A stretch of DNA of 64,000 nucleotides from Proteiniclasticum sp043951855 (GCF_043951855.1 NZ_JBINJW010000001.1:124001-188000), one strand, 5' to 3'. Counted from the first letter of the stretch, positions 7,334 through 15,865 are shown. The notes: generated by a model not told the origin, from the sequence alone. Numbers and translations are program-made.

Positions 7334-7531
7334 TTATTCATCAAAAAAAATATCCTGTATTGGAGTTCTATAATAGCTAGCAAGTCTGATTTTAATTTGA
7401 TCACGCGGAATGCGTCTATCTTGTTCATACATCGCCAATGTCGTTCTAGCAATGCCTACGCTATTTGCGACTTCCTCTTGTGTTCTTTCACCTCTAAGCA
7501 ATATAAGCTTTTCCCCTATCGTCTTTTGCAT
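7334..7531 (-). CDS. Cro-like XRE family regulator
   Basis: 65 residues forming one helix-turn-helix domain of the XRE/Cro type: TQEEVANSVGIARTTLAMYE (about 16-35) holds helices 2 and 3. It is the first leftward gene, reading away from the CI-like gene across a 145 bp control region, with GGGAGGTG upstream of its ATG. In the standard phage arrangement it antagonises the repressor and opens the early operon. That role is inferred from position and size. Confidence 0.88.
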   Translation of the reverse strand: MQKTIGEKLILLRGERTQEEVANSVGIARTTLAMYEQDRRIPRDQIKIRLASYYRTPIQDIFFDE

Positions 7532-7548
7532 ATTATCACCTCCCTTGT

Positions 7549-7561
7549 ACGCGAATCGCGT
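7549..7561. promoter_or_regulatory. Palindromic operator of the lysogeny switch
   Basis: ACGCGA-A-TCGCGT is a perfect 6-1-6 palindrome just downstream of the leftward promoter's -10, near its start site. One half-site, TCGCGT, recurs at 7628-7633 inside the spacer of the rightward repressor promoter. The sites are well placed for CI or Cro binding. Confidence 0.65.
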
Positions 7562-7570
7562 CTTGAATCT

Positions 7571-7599
7571 AGTCTAACTTACTACTCAATACGTGTCAA
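7571..7599 (-). promoter_or_regulatory. Leftward early promoter of the phage switch
   Basis: TTGACA (7594-7599), a 17 bp spacer and TAGACT (7571-7576), read on the minus strand, drive the Cro-like gene. The -35 is a perfect consensus. Confidence 0.75.
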
Positions 7600-7617
7600 G
7601 CACATTGAATAATTTAT

Positions 7618-7646
7618 TTGGAAAATGTCGCGTTATGTGTAATAAT
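7618..7646 (+). promoter_or_regulatory. Repressor promoter of the phage switch
   Basis: TTGGAA (7618-7623), a 17 bp spacer and AATAAT (7641-7646) precede the CI-like gene. The spacer contains a TCGCGT half-site identical to the arm of the 7549-7561 operator, which suggests autoregulation. Confidence 0.6.
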
Positions 7647-7676
7647 GTTGGTAGAAAGTAAAAGGAGGGTTAATCA

Positions 7677-8021
7677 ATGGATTTCGCTAAAAGATTAAAG
7701 CAGTTAAGGGAATCGCGTAAGCTTACCCAGGAAGAGTTAGGAATTCAAGTTGGGAAGACAATGGAGAGTGGAGTTATAGCTAGAACTACAATTAGTGGCT
7801 ACGAGCTTGGATCAAGATCTCCAGACCTTGAAACCCTCGATGCTTTTGCTGATTTTTTCAACGTTGATGTTGATTATTTACTTGGAAGAAAGGATTCCAC
7901 TACTGTTTTAGATCCGACCACCTCCGACGTCTTAGCTGCGCATGCGACCGATGATCTAACTGAAGAGGAAATGGATGAAGTTCGAAAATATATTGATTAT
8001 CTGAAGTCAAAAAGGAAGTGA
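7677..8021 (+). CDS. CI/ImmR-like XRE family repressor
   Basis: 114 residues. The N-terminal XRE domain (about 5-60) shows LTQEELGIQVG and the recognition segment ARTTISGYELGSRSPDLETL, ending in VDYLLGRK. A short C-terminal helix (DLTEEEMDEVRKYIDYLKSK) follows. There is no LexA/CI-type self-cleaving peptidase domain, so induction would need an outside protease, and the next gene is ImmA-like. AGGAGGG lies upstream of ATG 7677. Confidence 0.9.
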   Translation: MDFAKRLKQLRESRKLTQEELGIQVGKTMESGVIARTTISGYELGSRSPDLETLDAFADFFNVDVDYLLGRKDSTTVLDPTTSDVLAAHATDDLTEEEMDEVRKYIDYLKSKRK

Positions 8022-8026
8022 TCTAG

Positions 8027-8458
8027 TTGGAATTAGAAATTGTGGAGTCATATGATTTCCCTGTAAAGAAAGTTAAAGGGATTTTATCCGGCAATCAAAT
8101 AATTCTGAATATGAGAGAGATAAAAAACAAAGCAGAATTAAACTGTATTTTAGCTGAAGAGGTCGGTCACTATCACACTGCTAGTGGCGATATTCTTGAC
8201 CAAAACAATATTGTTAAGAGAAAAATCGAGCTTCAAGGGAAAAAGTGGGCATACCAGCATCTCGTTCCCCTAGAAGCGCTGATTGAGGGATTTGAACTAA
8301 GACTTACTCGATATGAACTTATAGATAAGCTAAATATCACAGAAGATTTTTTTCATGAGGCAATTGAAAGCTACAAGAAGAAATATGGATGCTATGTTGA
8401 GTTAGATAAATATTTGATTGTTTTTGAACCAAACTTGCAGATTATCAAGTGGTTCTAA
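8027..8458 (+). CDS. ImmA/IrrE-like metallopeptidase (EExGH variant)
   Basis: 143 residues from a TTG codon at 8027 with AGGAAGTGAT upstream, 5 bp after the repressor gene. The motif LAEEVGHYHTA (about 43-53) aligns with the ImmA zinc site. The first histidine of HExxH is replaced by glutamate, a variant I have seen often in Firmicute phage ImmA proteins. In ICEBs1, ImmA cleaves the repressor ImmR after DNA damage, and the gene pair here suggests the same job. Whether the variant site still binds zinc and cuts is unproven. Confidence 0.85.
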   Translation: MELEIVESYDFPVKKVKGILSGNQIILNMREIKNKAELNCILAEEVGHYHTASGDILDQNNIVKRKIELQGKKWAYQHLVPLEALIEGFELRLTRYELIDKLNITEDFFHEAIESYKKKYGCYVELDKYLIVFEPNLQIIKWF

Positions 8459-8515
8459 TATATTTTTCGCCTTAAAAAGAACACATGTTTATATTTTTAG
8501 AAAGGAGAATGGAAG

Positions 8516-9583
8516 ATGAACTACACCGTATCCACACGTAAACGATCAGATACATGGAGTTACCAGATAATAGTCGATGGGCAGTATCATAGCAGTAAGT
8601 CAGGTTTTAAAACCAAACGCGAGGCAAAGAGAGCCGGAGATACAGCTGCGTTAAAGATTAAGACCCCTGAGAGAAATAAACAGACTTTTAAGGAGATTGC
8701 AGACCTCTATATCAAAGATGGTATGAAAGCGGAATCTACAAGAAGAGCTTACAAGCAGTGGCTGAAAAATCTGGAACCAATCTGGCATACCGAAATCACA
8801 AAGGTGACGTACCAGGATGTATCGCCTTTGATCTTTGATTATTATGACACTCATAAATATAATGGTACAAAATCTTTGGTGGGATTCGGAAAATCAGTTT
8901 TCAGGTTTGCATCTAGAAAATTAAAAATAGACGTGGACAATCCATTTGACGAAATCACTTTACGCAAGCAAAGTGATAAAACAAAGCGTGAGCCTAGGCT
9001 CTTTACCTTTGACGAGATCATCAAGCTTATCGATAACGAGCCTAACCCTGGTATCAAATGGTTATTTGTCTGTGCAGGGCTTGCGGGTATGAGAATATCA
9101 GAGGCTAGGGCAACGAGACCTCGAGCAATCAATCTAAAATCTAAACGGATAACAATAGACAAGCAACGCACGGAAAGCAATAAAGTAAAAGCCGTAATGA
9201 AATCCGAAGGTGGAGAGAGATCTATCCGGATGCATGACCGCATGATCGAGGAATATCTCAAGCTCCCCATACCAATAAACAAAGATGATTTTCTACTGGA
9301 AACTTTCATATCCAGCACAGCTGTGAAAAAAGCCTTCGAGCAACAGGGTTATCCAGAGACGACACTGCACTCTTTAAGACATAGCTTTGCAACGGTCTGC
9401 ATTCAGAGAGGAATAGATTTCAAGACCCTTGCGCACATACTCGGTGATAAGTTAGAGACTGTTATTTCCACCTATGCGCACGTAAATACGGACATGCAGA
9501 AACTGGCCGATGACATCCTCTCCGGAAAAGATTTGACAAATCCTGAGACAAATAACAGAATAGCCCAGGAAAATCAACAATAA
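8516..9583 (+). CDS. int: Tyrosine recombinase, phage integrase
   Basis: 355 residues. An AP2-like arm-binding N-terminus (about 1-50, YQIIVDGQYHSSKSGF) is followed by a SAM-like core-binding domain (55-150) and the catalytic domain. Active-site residues visible are R193 (GMRISEA), K229, H285-x2-R288 (LHSLRH) and Y320 (TYAHV). The usual second histidine of the LGH motif is D311 here (HILGD), which some phage integrases also show. It starts at ATG 8516 behind AAAGGAG and is the last element gene before host DNA, so the attachment site should lie just downstream. Confidence 0.95.
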   Translation: MNYTVSTRKRSDTWSYQIIVDGQYHSSKSGFKTKREAKRAGDTAALKIKTPERNKQTFKEIADLYIKDGMKAESTRRAYKQWLKNLEPIWHTEITKVTYQDVSPLIFDYYDTHKYNGTKSLVGFGKSVFRFASRKLKIDVDNPFDEITLRKQSDKTKREPRLFTFDEIIKLIDNEPNPGIKWLFVCAGLAGMRISEARATRPRAINLKSKRITIDKQRTESNKVKAVMKSEGGERSIRMHDRMIEEYLKLPIPINKDDFLLETFISSTAVKKAFEQQGYPETTLHSLRHSFATVCIQRGIDFKTLAHILGDKLETVISTYAHVNTDMQKLADDILSGKDLTNPETNNRIAQENQQ

Positions 9584-9609
9584 TTAGCGCAAAATCTGTT
9601 AATAAATAT

Positions 9610-9637
9610 TTAACTTTTAGAAGAAATGGTGTAGAAT
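9610..9637 (+). promoter_or_regulatory. Promoter of the SGNH hydrolase gene
   Basis: TTAACT (9610-9615), 16 bp, then TAGAAT (9632-9637). It lies between the integrase stop and the gene's AGGTGGTG ribosome binding site. Confidence 0.5.
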
Positions 9638-9673
9638 TATAGTAGTAAAATACCCTTAACAGGTGGTGATAAA

Positions 9674-10303
9674 ATGAAACTCTTAATCATCGGGGATAGT
9701 CTGGTAACAGGATACGGTCTTCCAGATGGAAAAGGCTGGCTTGATCTGGTCTGTGAAGAATCCAGTGAATATATTGAAAACAAAGGCGTTAACGGCGACA
9801 CAACCGCGGATATCCTCAACAGATTTCATGAGGATGTCATCATGCATTCACCAAAAACCGTATTTATTCTGGCAGGCACCAATGATGCATTGGCTGGAAG
9901 AACAGCAAACTACATCTACAACAATGTGCAGGAAATGATCAGGCAGTGTATCAACAATGGCATTACACCCATCGTTCTTCTTCCGCCCTTTTTAAATGTA
10001 GAGACAGCGATAAAGGACGATCCTTCCCTGAAGGAGACTTTCGAATCCTCAGCCAACACACTGAAACGATTCAGAAGGCTCATTGAAGACTACTGCATAG
10101 ACGAACATATTGACACCATAGACTTCAATCGTGCATTCATAGGTTCAGACATGGAGGAGAACCCGGAAAAATACTATATCGACGGAATCCATCTGACCGA
10201 ATTCGCGCACAGAAAGATGACAGATAAATTCCTGTATAAGTACAACTACATCCTTGTGCACAAAAACCCCACAGACTATATCATCAATTATGACACCATA
10301 TGA
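9674..10303 (+). CDS. SGNH/GDSL-family hydrolase
   Basis: 209 residues with no signal peptide, so probably cytoplasmic. The SGNH blocks are all present: GDSL with the nucleophilic serine at S9, the glycine of GVNGDTT (about 39), GTND (about 68-71) and DGIHLT carrying the catalytic Asp-His (about 172-177). It resembles the TesA/esterase type of lipase or acyl esterase. The substrate cannot be inferred. The gene stands alone between the prophage and a pair of terminators, reading towards rnr. Confidence 0.9.
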   Translation: MKLLIIGDSLVTGYGLPDGKGWLDLVCEESSEYIENKGVNGDTTADILNRFHEDVIMHSPKTVFILAGTNDALAGRTANYIYNNVQEMIRQCINNGITPIVLLPPFLNVETAIKDDPSLKETFESSANTLKRFRRLIEDYCIDEHIDTIDFNRAFIGSDMEENPEKYYIDGIHLTEFAHRKMTDKFLYKYNYILVHKNPTDYIINYDTI

Positions 10304-10313
10304 TGAAGAATGA

Positions 10314-10337
10314 AAAATGGCGAGAACTCGCCATTTT
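10314..10337 (+). terminator. Terminator of the SGNH gene
   Basis: AAAATGGCGA-GAAC-TCGCCATTTT is a perfect 10 bp stem followed by a long T tract (CTTTTTTTTTT). Confidence 0.9.
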
Positions 10338-10348
10338 CTTTTTTTTCG

Positions 10349-10388
10349 AAAAGTCCTATCCGATCAGGCAAGATCAGATAGGACTTTT
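10349..10388 (-). terminator. Terminator downstream of rnr
   Basis: AAAAGTCCTATC pairs with GATAGGACTTTT (12 bp) around a 16-base loop. The A/T ends let it work in either direction. It lies 21 bp after the rnr stop. Confidence 0.6.
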
Positions 10389-10409
10389 CTGTTTCATCAT
10401 TTTAAAATA

Positions 10410-12542
10410 CTAATTGTTCTTCTCCGAATCCTCTCCATCACTGACTTCAAAGAAAATTTCTCTGGAATCCAGATTGACGTTGGACACAAGGACTTCGATT
10501 TTCTCACCCAGACTGAACTTTCTTCCTGAGCGTTCTCCGATGAGTGTCATATAACGATCATCATAGACATAATAATCATCATAGAGGGATGTGATGTGTA
10601 TCAGACCTTCTATGGTATTGGGCAGTTCCACAAAGAGACCGAAGTTGGTTACGGAGGAAATGATTCCTTCGAAAGTCTCTCCCACGTGGTTCTTCATGAA
10701 CTCCGCCTTCTTCAGCGCATCCAGTTCTCTTTCCGCCTCCACAGCCACTCTCTCCATTTCAGATGCCTGTTTCGAAGCTTCTGCTACAATGGGAATCAGC
10801 TTTTTCGCTCTCTTCTCATCCAGCTCACCATTCAGGAATTCCTTGATGATGCGATGAATCTGAAGATCGGGATATCTTCTGATGGGTGATGTGAAGTGAG
10901 AATAGTAAGTTGCTGCAAGACCGAAATGCCCGATGTTTTCAGGCGCATACCTGGCCTGCATCATACTTCTTAATAGAAGTTTAGATAAAACCGGTTCTGC
11001 CGGTTCACCCTTCACCTTCTCAAGAATCTCCTGAAGCATCTTAGGCTGAACGCCTGCAAAAAGCTTCACAGGATATCCCAGATTAAAGGAAAACTCGGTG
11101 AATGCCTTCAGCTTCTCCTCATCCGGTTCTTCGTGAATTCTGTAGATGAACGGAACATGAGCCCAGAACATATGCTCAGCCACTGTTTCATTGCAGGCCA
11201 GCATGAACTCTTCAATCATCTTGTTGGAGATTTCTCTTGGATATAGAGAAACATCCACAGGCTTGCCGAGTTTATCCAGGGTGATCTTACTCTCCGGGAA
11301 ATCAAACTCAATGGCCCCTCTTCTTTCTCTCTTCTTCTCCAGAATATGCTGAAGCTCCTCCATATCTTTGATCATGGGGATAAATTCCTTGTACTTTTCC
11401 AGCTCCTCATCCATTTCTCCCTTGAGAACTCTGGTGACTCCCGCATAGGTTGCCCTCAGTTTGGATTCGATGATGGATTCATAGATGTCGTATTCCACCA
11501 CTTTCCCTTGTGGATCAATGACCATATCACAGCTTAAGGTAAGCTTCGGTTCAAATGGATTCAAAGAACACAGATTGTTTGACAGTTTCTTTGGCAGCAT
11601 CGGTATCACCAGATCCAGCAGATACACGGATGTGGCTCTTTTAAATGCCTCCTTGTCAATGGGGCTTCCTTCTTTGACAAAGTGCGTCACATCGGCGATA
11701 TGCACACTGAGCTTGAAGTTTCCGTTCTGAAGTCTTACCACTGATACTGCATCGTCCAGATCCTTGGCATCGGCTCCGTCGATGGTCATGATCATCTCAT
11801 GCCTCAGGTCTCTTCTTCTTTCGATCTCCTTCTGCGGAACTTCCTCGGGAATCCGATCCGTGTATCCGATGACTTCAGGTGAAAATTCTTCTGGAAGACT
11901 ATATTTCTTGACCACAGTAAGAATGTCTACACCCTTGTCTCCTTTCTTACCTAGGATTTCAGTAATGAGTCCTTCGGGATTCCTTCCTTTCTCCGGCCAT
12001 TTAGTGATTTCCACCACAACCACGTCACCATTTTCCGCAAAGTTTCTGTTCTTCTTGTTAATGAATACATCATGATGCATCTTCGTGTCTTCAGGAACCA
12101 CGAAGCCGAAGGCTTTGGACTCCTCATAGACACCGATGATCTTATTATTCTTTCTTTCGATGATCTGAAGGACTTCTCCTTCAGCTCTTCTGGATCCGGC
12201 ATTTTCTCTCATCACCTTCACCTGAACCTTATCACCATGCATGGCGGTCTTCATGGCATTCTCCGGAACAAAGATATCCTCCTTGCCTTCCCCTCTTGCC
12301 ACAAAACCGAAACCTCTCTTATTCACATCAATTCTTCCTGTGTATACTCCATACTCTTCAGGAAGGACGATTTTCTCTTTCTTGATTTTAATCACCACGC
12401 CCTCTTTCATAAGGCCATCGATGACTTTTCTCAGTTCTTTCTTCTCATTCTTTTCCAGCCCCAGGACATTAGCCAGTTCATCCGTATTCATCGGATTATA
12501 GCTATGTGCCGAAAGAATTTCCATTATCTTTTCTCTTAACAT
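10410..12542 (-). CDS. rnr: Ribonuclease R
   Basis: A 710-residue 3'-5' exoribonuclease. An N-terminal winged helix (about 1-60) is followed by cold-shock RNA-binding domains, the RNB catalytic domain with TIDGADAKDLDDAVSV (about 252-267) and HIADVTHFV, and a C-terminal S1 domain (GIISSVTNFGLFVELP, about 625-640). The start at 12542 is preferred over an ATG 12 bp upstream, because GGAGG lies inside those extra codons at the right distance. rnr next to secG and eno is the usual Clostridia/Bacilli order. smpB and ssrA, which normally follow, are not seen here. The SGNH gene and prophage occupy that side. Confidence 0.97.
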   Translation of the reverse strand: MLREKIMEILSAHSYNPMNTDELANVLGLEKNEKKELRKVIDGLMKEGVVIKIKKEKIVLPEEYGVYTGRIDVNKRGFGFVARGEGKEDIFVPENAMKTAMHGDKVQVKVMRENAGSRRAEGEVLQIIERKNNKIIGVYEESKAFGFVVPEDTKMHHDVFINKKNRNFAENGDVVVVEITKWPEKGRNPEGLITEILGKKGDKGVDILTVVKKYSLPEEFSPEVIGYTDRIPEEVPQKEIERRRDLRHEMIMTIDGADAKDLDDAVSVVRLQNGNFKLSVHIADVTHFVKEGSPIDKEAFKRATSVYLLDLVIPMLPKKLSNNLCSLNPFEPKLTLSCDMVIDPQGKVVEYDIYESIIESKLRATYAGVTRVLKGEMDEELEKYKEFIPMIKDMEELQHILEKKRERRGAIEFDFPESKITLDKLGKPVDVSLYPREISNKMIEEFMLACNETVAEHMFWAHVPFIYRIHEEPDEEKLKAFTEFSFNLGYPVKLFAGVQPKMLQEILEKVKGEPAEPVLSKLLLRSMMQARYAPENIGHFGLAATYYSHFTSPIRRYPDLQIHRIIKEFLNGELDEKRAKKLIPIVAEASKQASEMERVAVEAERELDALKKAEFMKNHVGETFEGIISSVTNFGLFVELPNTIEGLIHITSLYDDYYVYDDRYMTLIGERSGRKFSLGEKIEVLVSNVNLDSREIFFEVSDGEDSEKNN

Positions 12543-12594
12543 ACTTACCTCCATGTTAGATTTACTTTTATCATTAAATCCGCTTCATTAAGTT

Positions 12595-12623
12595 ATACTA
12601 TCAGTATACAGAAAAAGTGTTAA
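12595..12623 (-). promoter_or_regulatory. rnr promoter
   Basis: TTAACA (12618-12623), 17 bp and TAGTAT (12595-12600) on the minus strand. This shows that rnr has its own promoter beyond the hppA terminator. Confidence 0.6.
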
Positions 12624-12690
12624 CTTATCCTGAGATTTGGATAATAACTTGTATACTTTCTAATAATTTTCATGTTAAAGGTCAAAAACC

Positions 12691-12716
12691 GGGAGCCCGA
12701 TGATAATCAGGCTCCC
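12691..12716 (-). terminator. hppA terminator
   Basis: GGGAGCC/GGCTCCC stem (7 bp) with a 12-base loop. A GGTTTTT tract follows on the minus strand and a run of Ts on the plus strand. Confidence 0.85.
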
Positions 12717-12728
12717 TTTTTTCCTTCC

Positions 12729-14747
12729 TTAATTGAACAGTTTAATGATGATACCGCCATATTCCAGAATCACCGGTGCAAAGACCAGAGATACGATGGA
12801 CATGAGCTTGATGAGTATGTTCATGGAAGGTCCCGAGGTATCCTTGAAAGGATCTCCAACTGTATCCCCTACAACACCTGCTGTATGCGCATCACTGCCC
12901 TTTCCTCCATGTTCTCCGGATTCGATGTATTTCTTGGCATTGTCCCAGGCTCCGCCTGCATTGGACATCATGATGGCCAGAAGTACACCTGTCACCACTG
13001 CACCTGCAATGAGCCCGCCTAGAGTTTCCGGTCCAAACAGAAGACCCACCACTACCGGAATCACAACCGCAAGCACACCTGGAAGAATCATCTCTCTTAA
13101 GGCAGCTTTCGTGGAAATGGCTACGCATCTGTCATAGTCAGGTTTCCCGGTGCCCTCCATGATGCCTTCAATCTCTCTGAACTGTCTTCTCACCTCAGTG
13201 ACCATCTCATTGGCTGCTTTGCCCACAGAGTTCATGGTCAGCGCAGCAAACAGGAAGGGAAGCATCCCGCCAATAAGAAGACCAACGAGACTTAGTGGAT
13301 TAAGCAGATTGATGCTGGTCAGCTCCACGCTTTCCGCGTAGGAGGCGAAGAGGGAAAGTGCTGTGAGCGCAGCGGATCCTATGGCAAATCCTTTTCCGAT
13401 AGCGGCTGTCGTATTTCCAACGGAGTCCAGTTTGTCTGTGATTTCTCTGACCTCTGCTGGGAGATCCGCCATCTGCGCGATGCCACCTGCATTATCCGCT
13501 ATGGGACCGTAGGCATCCACTGCCACTGTGATCCCTGTAGTAGAGAGCATCCCCACTGCAGCCAGAGAAATCCCATAAAGGCCCATGGTCGGATCTTCTG
13601 TTCCGCCCATGACGAAATACGAGACAAGCACTCCAGTCACAATAAGCAGTGTGGGAATCATGGTGGAAAACATGCCAACCCCTAACCCTGAAATGATGTT
13701 CGTGGCAGAACCGCTCACCGATTCCAATGCAATGTTCTTGACGCTTCTGAAATCTGCAGAGGTATAGACTTCAGTGATTCTTCCAATGAGAATACCCACC
13801 AGAAGACCTGCAGTCACAGCAAAGAAAGCGCTGATGGAGTCCAGTACAAGATAGCTTAAAACAAGTGTACCGATGATTACAATGATACCAGCTGTATAAG
13901 TACCCATATTGAGTGATTTCTGGGGATTGTTTCCTCTGCCGTTGGCTGCAATATATATGCCCGCTATAGATGCTATGATTCCAATGGATGTCAGCAGCAG
14001 CGGAAAAACTGCTCCGAACTTATCCAGTACGATATAGCCTAAGGTGACGGAAGAAATGATGGATCCCACATAGGATTCAAAGAGATCCGCACCCATGCCT
14101 GCCACGTCTCCTACATTGTCTCCCACGTTATCCGCGATTACCGCAGGATTTCTGGGATCATCTTCAGGAATATGCGCTTCCACCTTACCCACCAGATCTG
14201 CTCCCACATCCGCCGCTTTGGTGAAGATTCCTCCTCCTACACGAGCGAAAAGCGCAATGGAGGAAGCCCCCAGCGCAAAACCGGTGAGACTGGAAGTATC
14301 ATCTGAAAAGATGCTCAGAAGAAAGCCAATGCCAATGACCCCAAGCCCCACGACGCTGAGTCCCATGACAGCACCACCAGAAAAAGCGATTTTCAGTGCT
14401 CTACTCTGGGAATGCCTTGCCGCTTCCGCAGTTCTCACATTGGCTTTTGTGGCAACGGTCATGCCAAAAAAGCCTGCTAAAATAGAAAAAATCGCACCTA
14501 GAACAAATGCCATGGCTGTTCGAAAGCTTATGGCAAAAACAAGAATAAAAAAAACAGCGGAGATGAACACACTAAGATACTTGTACTCACTCTTCAGGAA
14601 AGCCAATGCTCCCTTATGGATATACTCTGAAATCTCACGCATACGTTCATTTCCGCTGTCATAGCCGGATATTCTCTTTGCAAGCAGAAGTGCAATCCCG
14701 ACAGCAATAACCCCAATGAATCCGGTAACAAAAAAAACTGTTTCCAT
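12729..14747 (-). CDS. hppA: Membrane-bound ion-pumping pyrophosphatase, K+-dependent type
   Basis: A 672-residue integral membrane protein of about 16 helices that couples pyrophosphate hydrolysis to H+ or Na+ export. The catalytic loop DDPRNPAVIADNVGDNVGD is intact (about 195-215), and the later SDAHTAGVVGDTVGDPFKDT segment completes the active site. GNTTAAIGKG carries alanine where K+-independent enzymes have lysine, so it should need potassium. H+ versus Na+ specificity cannot be read with confidence. The start at 14747 is favoured over 14762 because AGGGGG lies 5 bp upstream. It has its own terminator. Confidence 0.97.
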   Translation of the reverse strand: METVFFVTGFIGVIAVGIALLLAKRISGYDSGNERMREISEYIHKGALAFLKSEYKYLSVFISAVFFILVFAISFRTAMAFVLGAIFSILAGFFGMTVATKANVRTAEAARHSQSRALKIAFSGGAVMGLSVVGLGVIGIGFLLSIFSDDTSSLTGFALGASSIALFARVGGGIFTKAADVGADLVGKVEAHIPEDDPRNPAVIADNVGDNVGDVAGMGADLFESYVGSIISSVTLGYIVLDKFGAVFPLLLTSIGIIASIAGIYIAANGRGNNPQKSLNMGTYTAGIIVIIGTLVLSYLVLDSISAFFAVTAGLLVGILIGRITEVYTSADFRSVKNIALESVSGSATNIISGLGVGMFSTMIPTLLIVTGVLVSYFVMGGTEDPTMGLYGISLAAVGMLSTTGITVAVDAYGPIADNAGGIAQMADLPAEVREITDKLDSVGNTTAAIGKGFAIGSAALTALSLFASYAESVELTSINLLNPLSLVGLLIGGMLPFLFAALTMNSVGKAANEMVTEVRRQFREIEGIMEGTGKPDYDRCVAISTKAALREMILPGVLAVVIPVVVGLLFGPETLGGLIAGAVVTGVLLAIMMSNAGGAWDNAKKYIESGEHGGKGSDAHTAGVVGDTVGDPFKDTSGPSMNILIKLMSIVSLVFAPVILEYGGIIIKLFN

Positions 14748-14811
14748 AAAAACCCCCTGCATTTTACAAAACCTTTTAATTGTATGAATATTCTTTCATG
14801 TTTAAATGTTA

Positions 14812-15795
14812 TTATAAACCACCGATAAATTCAATGACTTTCTCCATAAATTCTTTACTCAAAGGCAAATCCGGATCGCTGTAGGTGGCGATGTTTCCTT
14901 CCAGGTCTTCCGGTGCATCCTTCAGGACATGATTCATCCCTTCTATGATTTCAAGCTGAGAATCTGGTGAGGCCTCATGCAGCACCTGTGCTTCCTTGTG
15001 ACTGATCTGAATATCTCTGTCTCCATGCAGGATCAGTATCGGGTCAGTAATCTCAGAAATGATTTTCACGGGATCATAGGAGAACCAGGATATGAGATAC
15101 GGCTGAACACTAGGCCTGAAAAGATTGAAAAGACTTACTGGAACTTCTGGTACCATATTCCCTTCTACAAGCTCCTCCACTATGGGCACGCTCATTTCAT
15201 AGGCTTCCTGAGACTGGGCCTTCAGCTGCGCAAGAAGAAGCTCATGGGCTTTCTGAGCCGTTCCGGATACCGATATCAGTGCATCACAGTCTGAAGAAAT
15301 GGAGCAGACTTCAGCTGATATGAGCGCTCCTTCACTATGCCCTAGAAGAATGATTTTCTCGAACCTGGTATCCCCTTTGAACTTGGTGATCCAGGAGAGT
15401 ACATCATTGACGGAGTCATGAAAATCCATATCGCTTTCCTTCTTTATAAGATCCGAACTCTCTCCGATTCCCCTTTTATCATATCGAAGACTGTAGTGCC
15501 CTGCCTCTGAGAGCGCTTCCGCAATCATCAGCAGGTTATTGTTTTCGCCTGCCTGCGGGTTGTTCCCATTGCGGTCCGTCGGACCTGAACCAGGAACGAT
15601 GATCACCAGGTTTCCCTCTCCTTCTACCACAGGCCACATGAGACTTCCTTTGAGTTCCCCTTCTTCAAATAGAACAGAAACATTCTCTTCCTGATATTTG
15701 TCATCCACCAGATGAATCGTCTCTTCTTTTTTCCCGCATGATCCCGTTAGAAGCAGGACTGCTGCAGCAAATAAGATCAGTGGTTTTTTCATCAT
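14812..15795 (-). CDS. Secreted lipoprotein alpha/beta hydrolase
   Basis: 327 residues. An N-terminal lysine pair and hydrophobic stretch end in LLTGSC, a slightly unusual lipobox, so it is probably anchored outside the membrane. The hydrolase fold has an oxyanion region (PGSGPTDRNGNN), the nucleophile elbow GHSEG (serine near 146), the acid HGDRD (near 255) and the final histidine GMNH (near 283). This layout fits YjfP/peptidase S9-like esterases. The substrate is unknown. The start at 15795 follows GGGGGAGAG. It lies between secG and hppA, an unusual insertion in this conserved neighbourhood. Confidence 0.85.
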   Translation of the reverse strand: MMKKPLILFAAAVLLLTGSCGKKEETIHLVDDKYQEENVSVLFEEGELKGSLMWPVVEGEGNLVIIVPGSGPTDRNGNNPQAGENNNLLMIAEALSEAGHYSLRYDKRGIGESSDLIKKESDMDFHDSVNDVLSWITKFKGDTRFEKIILLGHSEGALISAEVCSISSDCDALISVSGTAQKAHELLLAQLKAQSQEAYEMSVPIVEELVEGNMVPEVPVSLFNLFRPSVQPYLISWFSYDPVKIISEITDPILILHGDRDIQISHKEAQVLHEASPDSQLEIIEGMNHVLKDAPEDLEGNIATYSDPDLPLSKEFMEKVIEFIGGL

Positions 15796-15839
15796 ACTCT
15801 CCCCCAGTATCTTCCTGTATTTATAGCAAAAAAGCAAAA

Positions 15840-15861
15840 TGCTGCCTACTACTAGGCAGCA
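15840..15861 (-). terminator. secG terminator
   Basis: TGCTGCCTA/TAGGCAGCA (9 bp) with a 4-base loop. On the minus strand it is followed by TTTTGCTTTTTT, 4 bp after the secG stop. Confidence 0.75.
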
Positions 15862-15865
15862 AAAT

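Larger units (their letters stand above)
1..9600. mobile_element. Right-hand part of a prophage or related integrated element
   Basis: A block of about 9.6 kb contains a tyrosine integrase, a CI/Cro-type divergent switch, an ImmA-like protease and a leftward operon of small genes ending in phage replication genes (DUF2800, DUF2815, family A polymerase). Structural and lysis genes are not seen, so the element continues past base 1. The right boundary is inferred to lie between the integrase stop (9583) and the promoter of the host-like SGNH gene. No tRNA or tmRNA remnant and no att core can be recognised there. The ImmR/ImmA pair also occurs on conjugative elements, but the replication genes favour a phage. 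Confidence 0.85.

Noticed and set aside
9584..9674. Possible attachment core or tRNA/tmRNA 3' remnant at the prophage edge
   Set aside because: No T-arm (GGTTCGA) or CCA-like end is present, and without the other junction no direct repeat can be identified.
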